Source: Curvibacter gracilis ATCC BAA-807 (lineage in GTDB: Bacteria > Pseudomonadota > Gammaproteobacteria > Burkholderiales > Burkholderiaceae_C). Taken from it: a DNA stretch of 64,000 nucleotides. Where the stretch lies: NCBI RefSeq assembly GCF_000518645.1, contig NZ_JADZ01000013.1, positions 124,001-188,000 of the forward strand, written 5' to 3'. The notes under the pieces were generated by a model. The model was not told where the DNA came from. It saw only the letters and a list, made by a program, of their open reading frames with translations, and made no database searches. The translations under genes were made by a program, and so were the position numbers. Below, one piece after another: positions 10,701 through 18,748 of this stretch (position 1 is its first letter; each line of letters starts with the position of its first letter).

Positions 10701-12269
10701 ATGCTCGACGACCAACTCAAGACCCAACTCGCCGCCTACCTGGAGCGCGTGACGCAACCGTTTGAGCTGGTGGCGTCCCTCGACGACAGCGACACCGCCC
10801 GTGAGATGCTGCAACTGCTGCAGACCATCCAGTCGCTGCGCGCCGACAAGATCAGCCTGCGCACCGACGGCAGCGATGCGCGTCGCCCCTCGTTCAGCCT
10901 GCAGCGCGTGGGCAGCAGCAGCCAGCTGCGCTTTGCCGGCCTGCCGCTGGGCCATGAGTTCACCTCGCTGGTGCTGGCCCTGCTGTGGACCGGTGGCCAC
11001 CCGCCCAAGGTCGAGCAAGACGTGATCGAGCAGATCCAGGCCCTGGACGGCGATTACAACTTCGAGGTCTACATGAGCCTGAGCTGCCACAACTGCCCTG
11101 ACGTGGTGCAGGCGCTGTCGCTCATGGCCATCCTCAACCCGCGCATCAAGACCACCGTCATTGAGGGCGGCGCCTTCCAGGAGGAGGTCACACGCCGCGA
11201 GATCATGGCCGTGCCCATGGTCTTCCTGAACGGTGAGGTGTTCGCCTCGGGCCGCATGACGGTGGAAGAGATCGTGGCCAAGCTCGACACCGGTGCCGCT
11301 GCCCGCGACGCCGCCAAGCTGTCGGCCAAGGCCCCCTACGACGTGCTGGTGGTGGGCGGTGGCCCGGCCGGCGCCGCGGCCGCGGTGTATGCCGCCCGCA
11401 AGGGCATCCGTGTGGGTGTGGCGGCCGAGCGCTTCGGTGGCCAGGTCAACGACACGCTGGCCATCGAGAACTACATCTCGGTGCTCGAGACCGATGGCCC
11501 CAAGTTCGCTGCCGCGCTGGAAGCCCACACCCGTGCCTACGACGTGGACATCATGAACCTGCAGCGTGCCGACAAGCTGATCCCCGCCACCCAGCCCGGC
11601 GGCCTGACCGAGGTGGTGCTGGCCAACGGTGGCAGCCTCAAGGCCAAGACCGTGATCCTGTCGACCGGTGCGCGCTGGCGCAATGTCAATGTGCCCGGCG
11701 AAGCCGAGTTCAAGAACAAGGGCGTGGCCTACTGCCCGCACTGCGACGGCCCCCTGTTCAAGGGCAAGGACGTGGCGGTCATCGGCGGCGGCAACTCGGG
11801 CATCGAAGCCGCCATCGACCTGGCCGGCGTGGTGCGCCACGTGACCGTGATCGAGTTCGCCCCCGAACTGAAGGCCGACGCCGTGCTGGTCAAGAAGCTG
11901 CACAGCCTGCCCAATGTGGTGGTGCACACCAATGCCCAGACCACCGAGATCACCGGTGCCGAGGGCAAGGTCAATGGCCTGCGCTACAAGGACCGCGTGA
12001 GTGGTGAGGAGCACCTGGTGGCCCTCGAGGGGGTGTTCGTGCAGATCGGCCTGGTGCCCAACACCGAGTGGCTCAAGGGCACCATCGAGCTGTCGCGCTT
12101 CGGCGAGATCGTGGTCGACGCCAAGGGCCAGACCAATGTGCCCGGCGTGCTGGCGGCAGGCGACTGCACCACCGTGCCCTACAAGCAGATCGTGATCGCC
12201 GCCGGCGAGGGCGCCAAGGCAGCACTCAGTGCCTTCGATCACCTGATCCGCACCCCGGCCGCCGCCTGA
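10701..12269 (+). CDS. ahpF: Alkyl hydroperoxide reductase subunit F
   Basis: A 522-residue flavoprotein disulphide reductase that passes electrons from NADH to AhpC. Domains in order: N-terminal double-thioredoxin-fold domain with CHNC (Cys129/Cys132), FAD domain with [22 protein letters not shown]-binding segment with [17 protein letters not shown] and the active disulphide [12 protein letters not shown] (Cys345/Cys348), and a C-terminal [24 protein letters not shown] motif. The ATG at 10701 follows AGAAGGAAG and gives the family start [10 protein letters not shown]; a longer frame from 10593 reads through the terminator and is rejected. Confidence 0.98.
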   Translation: MLDDQLKTQLAAYLERVTQPFELVASLDDSDTAREMLQLLQTIQSLRADKISLRTDGSDARRPSFSLQRVGSSSQLRFAGLPLGHEFTSLVLALLWTGGHPPKVEQDVIEQIQALDGDYNFEVYMSLSCHNCPDVVQALSLMAILNPRIKTTVIEGGAFQEEVTRREIMAVPMVFLNGEVFASGRMTVEEIVAKLDTGAAARDAAKLSAKAPYDVLVVGGGPAGAAAAVYAARKGIRVGVAAERFGGQVNDTLAIENYISVLETDGPKFAAALEAHTRAYDVDIMNLQRADKLIPATQPGGLTEVVLANGGSLKAKTVILSTGARWRNVNVPGEAEFKNKGVAYCPHCDGPLFKGKDVAVIGGGNSGIEAAIDLAGVVRHVTVIEFAPELKADAVLVKKLHSLPNVVVHTNAQTTEITGAEGKVNGLRYKDRVSGEEHLVALEGVFVQIGLVPNTEWLKGTIELSRFGEIVVDAKGQTNVPGVLAAGDCTTVPYKQIVIAAGEGAKAALSAFDHLIRTPAAA

Positions 12270-12293
12270 GCCGCCCTGGCTTGAGTGAGCTGA

Positions 12294-12327
12294 CCCCACC
12301 CCGCCTGGCGGGTGTGGGGTTTTTTTC
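12294..12327 (+). terminator. Rho-independent terminator of ahpF
   Basis: Stem ACCCCAC (12294-12300) / GTGGGGT (12315-12321) with inner CCCGCC/GGCGGG pairing, followed by a run of T residues, 24 bp after the ahpF stop. Confidence 0.9.
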
Positions 12328-12360
12328 TGGCCCGGTGCTTTTTTCGGGTCCAATCAGGGC

Positions 12361-12579
12361 ATGGAAACACCCGCCCACATCGACAACCGCCTGACCGATC
12401 TTGAAGTCAAGACCAGCTTCAATGAAGACCTGCTGGAACAACTCAACCAGATCGTGTTCCGCCAGCAGGAGCAGATCGATGCGCTGATCCGCGAAGTGCA
12501 CGAACTGCGCCGCCAGAACCCCGACGGTGGCGCCCAACGCGGCGGCAACCTGCGCGACGAACTGCCGCCCCACTATTGA
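12361..12579 (+). CDS. slyX: SlyX family protein
   Basis: A 72-residue predicted coiled-coil protein. The heptad-rich helix IDNRLTDLEVKTSF.EDLLEQLNQIVFRQQEQIDALIREV and the C-terminal DELPPHY tail are the two marks of SlyX. The cellular role of SlyX is not established. It is a single gene right after the ahpF terminator. Confidence 0.93.
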   Translation: METPAHIDNRLTDLEVKTSFNEDLLEQLNQIVFRQQEQIDALIREVHELRRQNPDGGAQRGGNLRDELPPHY

Positions 12580-12882
12580 GTCCTTCAAAGACCGGGGGTA
12601 TTGCTCTTCTCGATAGATCCCGATGCATCAATGAGGGAAGCTCCTGCAGGGATTCTGGCAAGTAGCGCAGCGCTTGAACGAGGCGCTGCCTCACCCGTCA
12701 AAAGGCCGCGGAGCAGGCCATGCCAGCAGACACCACGGAGCTGGCTTTGCCAGGCCGTCGGTGTCGTCCCCCTTGGGGGCTGAGCCCTGCGGCTCCAGGC
12801 CTGCCTGCGCAGGGCTGGACAGGGCGAAGAGCGTCCGCGTCTCGCGGCCGCACGCGGGCGCCGAAGGCGGCTCAGGGGGGGG
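12580..12882 (+). repeat. Non-coding 303-bp gap with a GC-rich inverted-repeat element
   Basis: I find no convincing gene. The right half holds a CCCCCTTGGGGG hairpin (12768-12779) followed, about 90 bp later, by GGCGGCTCAGGGGGG. This pairing of motifs resembles short GC-rich interspersed elements I associate with Comamonadaceae intergenic regions; identity as such a family is inferred. Confidence 0.3.
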
Positions 12883-14106
12883 TCAAGTCAACGCCAGCAG
12901 CCGCACCAAGTCCGTCCGCACCCGGATGTCCCGGTAATTCACGCTCGACAGAATGCGGTGGTCGCTCACCCGCGTGTCGCGGATGGCGGGCTCCAGCATG
13001 GGCATGCCCTCGCGGTTCACCAGCACGGCCACCCGCGGGGTGAGGGTGTTGGCACCCCGACGCACCACGGTGGCCACCTCGTTGCTGGCCAGCTTCACGA
13101 ACGAGCCCGGCGGGTAGATGCCCACGGCCTTGATCAGGGAGGCGCCGGCCTCATCCACCTTCTTACGTTCGTCGAAATAGGTGGCGTGCATGGCCGCCGA
13201 GGGGGCCATGGGGGGGCGGGTGGCCCGCGGCGACAGCCGGGCCGCAAAGCCGTCAGCCCGGTGGATCAGCCGGGCGATCTGCTCGGCCGGGCTGCGCCCG
13301 CCCAGGGGGCCGGCCGTGGCGTCGTGGTGCAGGCGGATGGCCTCCAGCCAGATGTCATCCTGCACGCCGCGCTCGCGCAGCAGGCTCACCGAACGTTCGG
13401 GGTGCTGGTCGATCACAGCGCGCTGCTCGGGGGTGGGCGGGTCGTGCTGCTGGGTCAGCTGGTCCTGCAACTCGGTCATGCCGATGTTCATGGTCAGGCA
13501 GGCCCGCACCATGGCAGTCTCCAGCTCGGGCGACCAGTTCAGCACGTCGCGCGCGGCCAGTGAGCACATGGCGCACACCAGCATGGCGTGGGTGGCGCTG
13601 TAGAAGCGGGTTTCGCTGGCCGTCAGGTGGATCAGGGCAAACAGCACCGTGTCGGGGTTGCTGCGCAGCATGCGGCTCAAGTCGCGTTGCAGCTTGTCCA
13701 GGCGGAACATGAAGCGCAGGCTGCGCGGGTCACGCATCATGGCGTTGGCCCGGCTTTGCATGTCCAGCCAGTCGATCGGCGCGTCGGGGTCGCTGTATTC
13801 ATCCGCCGTCTTGGGGGCGGTGGGCATCAGCTCCGGGGCCATGATCTGGGTGTCGGCGATCTGGCCCAGCGTGGTGTTCTTGTCGTTCACCATCGCATGC
13901 ATCTGCGCTTCCATCGCGCGGCGGTACTGACGCACCTCCTGCGGGTCGACGAACAAGGTGCCGTGGGCCGCCAGGGTGTCCAGTGCCTCGCGTTCGGTGA
14001 AGACGTAGCCGCGACTGGCCAGCAGGGTCCCGTCGGCATTGTGCAGGCCGAAGGGCAGCGGGCGACCGAGCGGAATGTTGCTGAAGCTGACGGGCGCTAA
14101 TTTCAT
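12883..14106 (-). CDS. Degenerate HD-GYP-like domain protein
   Basis: A 407-residue protein. The N-terminal part (1-60) is a PilZ-like/DUF3391-type strand region with LLASRGYVFTERE. The central part looks like an HD-GYP fold: SATHAMLVCAMCSLAARD, ACLTMNIGMTELQ where the catalytic HDIGK is expected, IDQHPERSVSLL, and LHHDATAGPLGGRSPAEQIARLIHRADGFAA where HHE..DG.GYP is expected. The HD pair is therefore replaced by MN and the GYP loop is altered, so it is unlikely to hydrolyse cyclic di-GMP; binding or a purely structural role is possible. A final beta-rich segment (GSFVKLASNEVATVVRRG) is also typical of HD-GYP proteins. Confidence 0.75.
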   Translation of the reverse strand: MKLAPVSFSNIPLGRPLPFGLHNADGTLLASRGYVFTEREALDTLAAHGTLFVDPQEVRQYRRAMEAQMHAMVNDKNTTLGQIADTQIMAPELMPTAPKTADEYSDPDAPIDWLDMQSRANAMMRDPRSLRFMFRLDKLQRDLSRMLRSNPDTVLFALIHLTASETRFYSATHAMLVCAMCSLAARDVLNWSPELETAMVRACLTMNIGMTELQDQLTQQHDPPTPEQRAVIDQHPERSVSLLRERGVQDDIWLEAIRLHHDATAGPLGGRSPAEQIARLIHRADGFAARLSPRATRPPMAPSAAMHATYFDERKKVDEAGASLIKAVGIYPPGSFVKLASNEVATVVRRGANTLTPRVAVLVNREGMPMLEPAIRDTRVSDHRILSSVNYRDIRVRTDLVRLLALT

Positions 14107-14226
14107 GGGTGGCGTCGATTATGTGACAGGATGTCAGCGCTTCAACAGACCTTAACCGCGCATCAGCGGGGCCTTTACCTGCCAGTGACCGACGCTGCCG
14201 CAGACGCTCTGATCCTCACCCTGTTT

Positions 14227-15126
14227 TCACTCGCACAGGTGCTGGTCCACAAACTGGCGCAGCAGGTGCATGACCGGCGAGGGCGTGCGCCCACGCAAGG
14301 TGATGAGGCCGAAGCGCGCCGTGGCCTGCAGCGGCGGTTGCAGGGGCAGCACCACCAGCGCCCCCGACTGCAGGTGCGCCCTGGCCGCAGCCTGCACCCC
14401 CATGAAGATGGCATCGGTGTTCAGTGCCGTGTCCACCAGGCTGCTCACGTCTTCGCAGCGCAGCGAGGCCAGGCGCTCCGGGTGGGCCTGCACGCCATAG
14501 CGGTCCACCAGCAGACGGGCCACCTCGTCGCTCAGCGGGGTGGTGGCAATGGGGTAGTCCAGCAGTTCATCAAAGGCCAGGCTGCGGCGCCCGGCCAAGG
14601 GGTGGCTGGCGCGGCAGATGAAGCCAGCGCGCAGTTCAATCAGCGATTCGATCTGCAGATCATCGGCCGGTACCACGCGGCGCAGATCGATGACCAGCGC
14701 GTCCAGCTGTCGCTCACGCAGCATCTGCAATTGCAGTTCGGTGGGCCCGCGCGAGACGCTGACCCGCACCTGGGGGTGCTCGCGTGCCATGTGACTCAGC
14801 AAGGGCGTCATCAGCAAGGCCCCGGGGCCCGAACCCAGGCCCAGCCGCAGCGAGCCCAGCCCGCCCTGGGCCAGGCGTTTCAGGTTCTCCTTCAGCTCGT
14901 CGGCTTCGAACAACATGCGGCGGCCGTGCGTGACCACCACCTCGCCCAAGGGGGTGAGTTCGTTGCGTTTGCCCAGGCGGTCGATCAGCCGCGCCTCCAG
15001 CGCGCGCTCCAGGGCCTGGATGCTGCGGCTCAGGGCGGACTGGGTCAGGTGCAGTTGCTCGGCGGCCCGGCTGAACGAGCCCGTTTCAGCCAGGCAGATC
15101 AGGTGCTGGAGTTGGCGCAGGTCCAT
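14227..15126 (-). CDS. LysR-type transcriptional regulator
   Basis: A 299-residue regulator. The helix-turn-helix is N-terminal: MDLRQLQHLICLAETGSFSRAAEQLHLTQSALSRSIQALE, followed by a linker helix and a periplasmic-binding-protein-like effector domain (about 90-295). The ATG at 15126 gives the family start; a frame open upstream overlaps the neighbouring Bug gene and is rejected. It is divergent from a Bug receptor and an M20 amidohydrolase and probably controls them. Confidence 0.93.
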   Translation of the reverse strand: MDLRQLQHLICLAETGSFSRAAEQLHLTQSALSRSIQALERALEARLIDRLGKRNELTPLGEVVVTHGRRMLFEADELKENLKRLAQGGLGSLRLGLGSGPGALLMTPLLSHMAREHPQVRVSVSRGPTELQLQMLRERQLDALVIDLRRVVPADDLQIESLIELRAGFICRASHPLAGRRSLAFDELLDYPIATTPLSDEVARLLVDRYGVQAHPERLASLRCEDVSSLVDTALNTDAIFMGVQAAARAHLQSGALVVLPLQPPLQATARFGLITLRGRTPSPVMHLLRQFVDQHLCE

Positions 15127-15240
15127 GGGAGTTGTATGAGTCAGTTGAATGGGTTTCAGGAAAATTATGCATTGGACACATTTTGTGAGCATTTCTAGCA
15201 TGGGCTCCTCATCTCTCACCTGATGGCAAGGAAATCCCCC

Positions 15241-16239
15241 ATGAAATCGCTTCTTCGTCGTGCGTCCCTGAAAACCGGCCTGACCCTGGCCGCCCTGGCC
15301 CTGGCTGGCGGCAGCTGGGCCCAGAGCTTTCCGCAGCGTCCCGTCACACTGATGGTGCCCTACCCGGCGGGCGGGGTGTCCGATGTGATCGCCCGCACGG
15401 TGAACACGGTGCTGGGCAAGCACCTGGGGCAGCCCGTGGTGGTGGAGAACCTGGGTGGGGTCAGCGGCGCGATCGCGGCCCAGAAGACCCTGAGCGCGCC
15501 GGCCGACGGTTACCTGCTGTTCCAGGGCTCGCCCAATGAGCTGATCCTGTCGCCGCTGGCCAACGCCGCCGTCAAGTTCAAGAGCGAAGACTTCCGCCTG
15601 CTGCAGATGATTTCGGTGGCCCCGCTGGCCGTCATTGCCCGCGCCGACCTGCCGGTCAGCAATGGCGACGAACTGGCGGCCTATGCAGCCCGCATGGCAC
15701 GCGAGGGGCGCCCCCTGACCTATGCTAGCGTGGGGCCGGGCTCGTTCTACCATTTCATGGGTGAGCACATGTCCCATACCCTGGGCGTGCCCATGACCCA
15801 TGTGCCTTACAAGGGCGCGGCACCGGCCTTCACGGACCTGATGGGCGGGCAGGTGGATATTTTCATCACCGTGTTCGGCAAGGCCCAGCTCGAGATGGCG
15901 CAGCAGGGGCGGCTCAAGTTTGTCGCCACCCTCAGCGAGGAGCGGCTGGAGGGCCTCAAGCAGGTGCCCACGCTGCGCGAGAGCCGGGCGCTGAAAGACT
16001 TCAGCTACAAGATCTGGACCGGCTATTTCGTGCGCAAGGACACGCCCGAGCCGGTCGTGCAGGTCTTGTACAAGGCCCTCACCGCCACCTTGTCTGACCC
16101 GGCCGTGCGCGCCGGGCTGGAGGCCCAGAGCCAGCAGGTGTCACGCCCCCTGAGCCTGCAGGAGGCCGCCCAGGCCTACACCGACGGCACGGCCCAATTC
16201 AGGGCCCTGGCCAAAACCATCCAGCTGCAGCCCCAGTGA
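15241..16239 (+). CDS. Bug/TctC family tripartite tricarboxylate receptor protein
   Basis: A 332-residue periplasmic substrate-binding protein with a signal peptide (MKSLLRRASLK...GGSWAQSFP). Family motifs: QRPVTLMVPYPAGGVSDVIAR, VVENLGGVSGAIAAQ, SAPADGYLLFQG and THVPYKGAAPAFTDLMGGQVD. Bug proteins bind organic acids, amides or aromatics. The ATG at 15241 is preferred because AAGGAAA lies at the right distance; an ATG at 15223 would lengthen the leader. The M20 hydrolase gene follows 11 bp later. No TctA/TctB membrane subunits are nearby. Confidence 0.93.
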   Translation: MKSLLRRASLKTGLTLAALALAGGSWAQSFPQRPVTLMVPYPAGGVSDVIARTVNTVLGKHLGQPVVVENLGGVSGAIAAQKTLSAPADGYLLFQGSPNELILSPLANAAVKFKSEDFRLLQMISVAPLAVIARADLPVSNGDELAAYAARMAREGRPLTYASVGPGSFYHFMGEHMSHTLGVPMTHVPYKGAAPAFTDLMGGQVDIFITVFGKAQLEMAQQGRLKFVATLSEERLEGLKQVPTLRESRALKDFSYKIWTGYFVRKDTPEPVVQVLYKALTATLSDPAVRAGLEAQSQQVSRPLSLQEAAQAYTDGTAQFRALAKTIQLQPQ

Positions 16240-16250
16240 GAACCCAGACC

Positions 16251-17456
16251 ATGAGCACCGACATCGCTGATCTGCTGGCCCGGGCCCAGGCCCTGGCCCC
16301 CGAGTTCGAGGCCTGGCGCCGCGACATCCACCAGCACCCCGAGCTGGGTTTTGAAGAGCACCGCACCAGCGAACGCGTGGCCCAAGCCCTGCAGCGCTGG
16401 GGCTACCAGGTCACACGCGGCCTGGGCGGCACCGGGGTGGTGGGCCAACTGCGGCGCGGCGGCGGCACGCGCCGGCTGGGCCTGCGCGCCGACATGGATG
16501 CCCTGCCCATCACCGAGACCAGCGGCCTGCCGCACGCCAGCCAGCACGCGGGGGTGATGCATGCCTGCGGCCACGACGGGCACACCGCCATGCTGCTGGC
16601 GGCGGCCAAGCTGCTGGCCGAGTCGGGCCGCTTTGACGGCACCCTGAACCTGATCTTCCAGCCCGCCGAAGAGGGCCTGGGCGGGGCGGTGCGCATGATG
16701 CAGGACGGCCTGTTCGAGCAGTTTCCCTGCGACGCCGTGTTTGCCATGCACAACATGCCGGGTTACCCGCAAGGGCACCTGGCCCTGCGCGAAGGCCCGG
16801 CCATGGCCTCGTCCGACTATGTCGAGATCACCTTGCAGGGCGTGGGCGGCCATGGCGCCATGCCGCACCGCGCCGCCGACCCGGTGGTGGCCGGCGCCAG
16901 CCTGGTGATGGCCTTGCAGACGGTGGTGTCGCGCAACGTCGACCCCCTGGGCATGGCCGTGGTCACGGTCGGGGCCTTCCACGCCGGTCAGGCCAACAAC
17001 GTGATCCCCGAGACGGCCACCCTGAAACTCAGCGTGCGCGCCCTGGACCGCGAGGTGCGCCGCCTGCTGCGCGAGCGCATCACCGGGCTGGCCCAGGCCC
17101 AGGCGGCCAGCTTCGGCTGCACCGCCCTGGTGGATTACCGCCACGGCTATGCCGTGCTGGTCAACACCCCCGCCGAGACCGCACTGGCACGCGAGGTGGC
17201 GCTGGCGCTGGCCGGGCCCCAGCAGGTCACCCTGCAGGCCCCGGCCTTGCCGGGGAGTGAGGACTTCGCCTTCATGCTTGAAAAGGTGCCGGGCAGCTAC
17301 CTGCTGATCGGCAATGGCGACGGGCAAGAGGCCGACCACCCCTTTGCCGGCCACTGTGCCTGCATGGTGCACAACCCAGGCTACGACTTCAATGATCGCA
17401 ACCTGGTGCGCGGGGCGGCTTACTGGGCTTTGTTGGCGCAGCGCTTTCTGGTTTAA
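16251..17456 (+). CDS. M20-family amidohydrolase (hippurate hydrolase/aminoacylase-like)
   Basis: A 401-residue metallohydrolase, probably cleaving an N-acyl amino acid or similar amide. Motifs: FEAWRRDIHQHPELGFEEHRTS, LRADMDALPITE, HACGHDGHTAMLLAAAKLL, IFQPAEEGLGGAVRMM and the C-terminal GSEDFAFMLEKVPG. These are the metal ligands of the M20D group (Cys-Gly-His-Asp-Gly-His). It shares an operon with the Bug receptor, which may deliver its substrate or product; a divergent LysR gene may respond to the same compound. Confidence 0.92.
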   Translation: MSTDIADLLARAQALAPEFEAWRRDIHQHPELGFEEHRTSERVAQALQRWGYQVTRGLGGTGVVGQLRRGGGTRRLGLRADMDALPITETSGLPHASQHAGVMHACGHDGHTAMLLAAAKLLAESGRFDGTLNLIFQPAEEGLGGAVRMMQDGLFEQFPCDAVFAMHNMPGYPQGHLALREGPAMASSDYVEITLQGVGGHGAMPHRAADPVVAGASLVMALQTVVSRNVDPLGMAVVTVGAFHAGQANNVIPETATLKLSVRALDREVRRLLRERITGLAQAQAASFGCTALVDYRHGYAVLVNTPAETALAREVALALAGPQQVTLQAPALPGSEDFAFMLEKVPGSYLLIGNGDGQEADHPFAGHCACMVHNPGYDFNDRNLVRGAAYWALLAQRFLV

Positions 17457-17495
17457 CCCCGGCGGGGTGGGTAGGTATGGATGCGAGTTTTGTTA

Positions 17496-17512
17496 CCAAC
17501 TGATACAGTTGG
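17496..17512. promoter_or_regulatory. Perfect inverted repeat upstream of the GGDEF gene
   Basis: CCAACTG-ATA-CAGTTGG is a perfect 7-3-7 inverted repeat 31 bp before the GGDEF start. It has no T run, so it looks more like an operator than a terminator. The binding protein is unknown. Confidence 0.4.
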
Positions 17513-17542
17513 CGATTCTGATATCTGGCCTGCCCGCTGCCC

Positions 17543-18691
17543 ATGTCGCCTTTCCCGCCACGCCCGCCGCATTGGGTGGTACGCATGAATTACCGCAACC
17601 GCGCAGTGTCCTGGCTGGCGGTGATGGGGGTGGTCGCATGGCAGTGGTGGGCCAGCCCCTGGCCCTGGTTCTGGTGGGTCGGTCTGGGCCTGCAGTTCTT
17701 GCTGTATCCGCAGCTGGCCTACCTGTTTGCGCGCCTGTCCGACGACCCCCTGGCCTTCGAGCTGCGCACCATGACCTTCGACTCGCTGGCCATCGGCTTT
17801 TGGGTGGCTTGGCTGGGGGCGCCTTTGTGGCTGGCCTACGCCCTGTGTGTCTGTGGGGCCATGAATCTGGCGGCCTTCAAAGGCCCCCGGGGCTTGCTCA
17901 TTTCGGTGCTGCTGCAGTGCTGCGGTGCGGCCCTGGCGGTGCTGGTGCATGGCTTTCAATTTCAGCCCGATCTGGCGCCTGGGCCGACCGCCTTGTGCAT
18001 GCTGGCCCTGTCGGCCTACATGCTGGCCTTTGCCCATGGTGCCAATGAGCGCACCCGCAAGCTGCATGCGATCCGCATGCGCCTGACAGACAGCGAGCGG
18101 GCGTTGCAACGTCAACTGGCCGAGAACCAGGTCCTGCAGGTGCGCCTGAGCGAGCAGGCGAACCGGGATTCGCTCACCGGCCTGTTCAACCGGCGCTTTC
18201 TGGATGCCACGCTGGGCCGTGAGCTGATCCGCTGCCAGCGCGAGGGGCAACCGCTGGCGCTGATCGTGATCGACATCGATCATTTCAAGAAGGTCAATGA
18301 CAACGCCGGCCACCCGGTGGGTGATGAGGTGTTGCGGCGCGTGGCCTTTCTGTTGAGCCACGATTCGCGGGCCAGCGATGTGGTGTGTCGGCACGGCGGC
18401 GAGGAATTCCTGCTGATGTTGCCCAACATGCCCATGGCAGCGGCGCTGGAGCGTGCCGAGCATTACCGCGAGAGCCTGGCCGGCTCGACCTTGCTGATCG
18501 AGGGGCAGCGGCTGCGCATCACGCTGTCGGCCGGGGTGGCCTCCTACCCGGAGCATGGGCAACTGCCGGGTGAGTTGCTGGCCGCTGCTGACAAGGCCTT
18601 GTACCTGGCCAAGAGCCGAGGTCGCAACCGGGTGGAGGTGGCGCAGGCCGACCGCTTCGAACAGCCCACCGTGCCCATGGAGCCAGCGTGA
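17543..18691 (+). CDS. MASE2-domain diguanylate cyclase
   Basis: A 382-residue membrane protein that should make cyclic di-GMP. The N-terminal half (about 17-165) is a MASE2-type sensor with several hydrophobic helices, as in AdrA: NYRNRAVSWLAVMGVV, WPWFWWVGLGLQFLLYPQLAY and LAFELRTMTFDS. After a short coiled linker follows a GGDEF domain from about residue 210: DSLTGLFNRRF, IDIDHFKKVND, the signature GGEEF at 285-289, and ADKALYLAKSRGRNRV. No RxxD inhibitory site is obvious at the expected position. An alternative start is the ATG at 17585. Confidence 0.93.
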   Translation: MSPFPPRPPHWVVRMNYRNRAVSWLAVMGVVAWQWWASPWPWFWWVGLGLQFLLYPQLAYLFARLSDDPLAFELRTMTFDSLAIGFWVAWLGAPLWLAYALCVCGAMNLAAFKGPRGLLISVLLQCCGAALAVLVHGFQFQPDLAPGPTALCMLALSAYMLAFAHGANERTRKLHAIRMRLTDSERALQRQLAENQVLQVRLSEQANRDSLTGLFNRRFLDATLGRELIRCQREGQPLALIVIDIDHFKKVNDNAGHPVGDEVLRRVAFLLSHDSRASDVVCRHGGEEFLLMLPNMPMAAALERAEHYRESLAGSTLLIEGQRLRITLSAGVASYPEHGQLPGELLAAADKALYLAKSRGRNRVEVAQADRFEQPTVPMEPA

Positions 18692-18748
18692 GTCTGCGCA
18701 CCCGCAGGGCTTGCACCGGGGCCTGATCCGGCCCCGGAGGGGGCGAAC

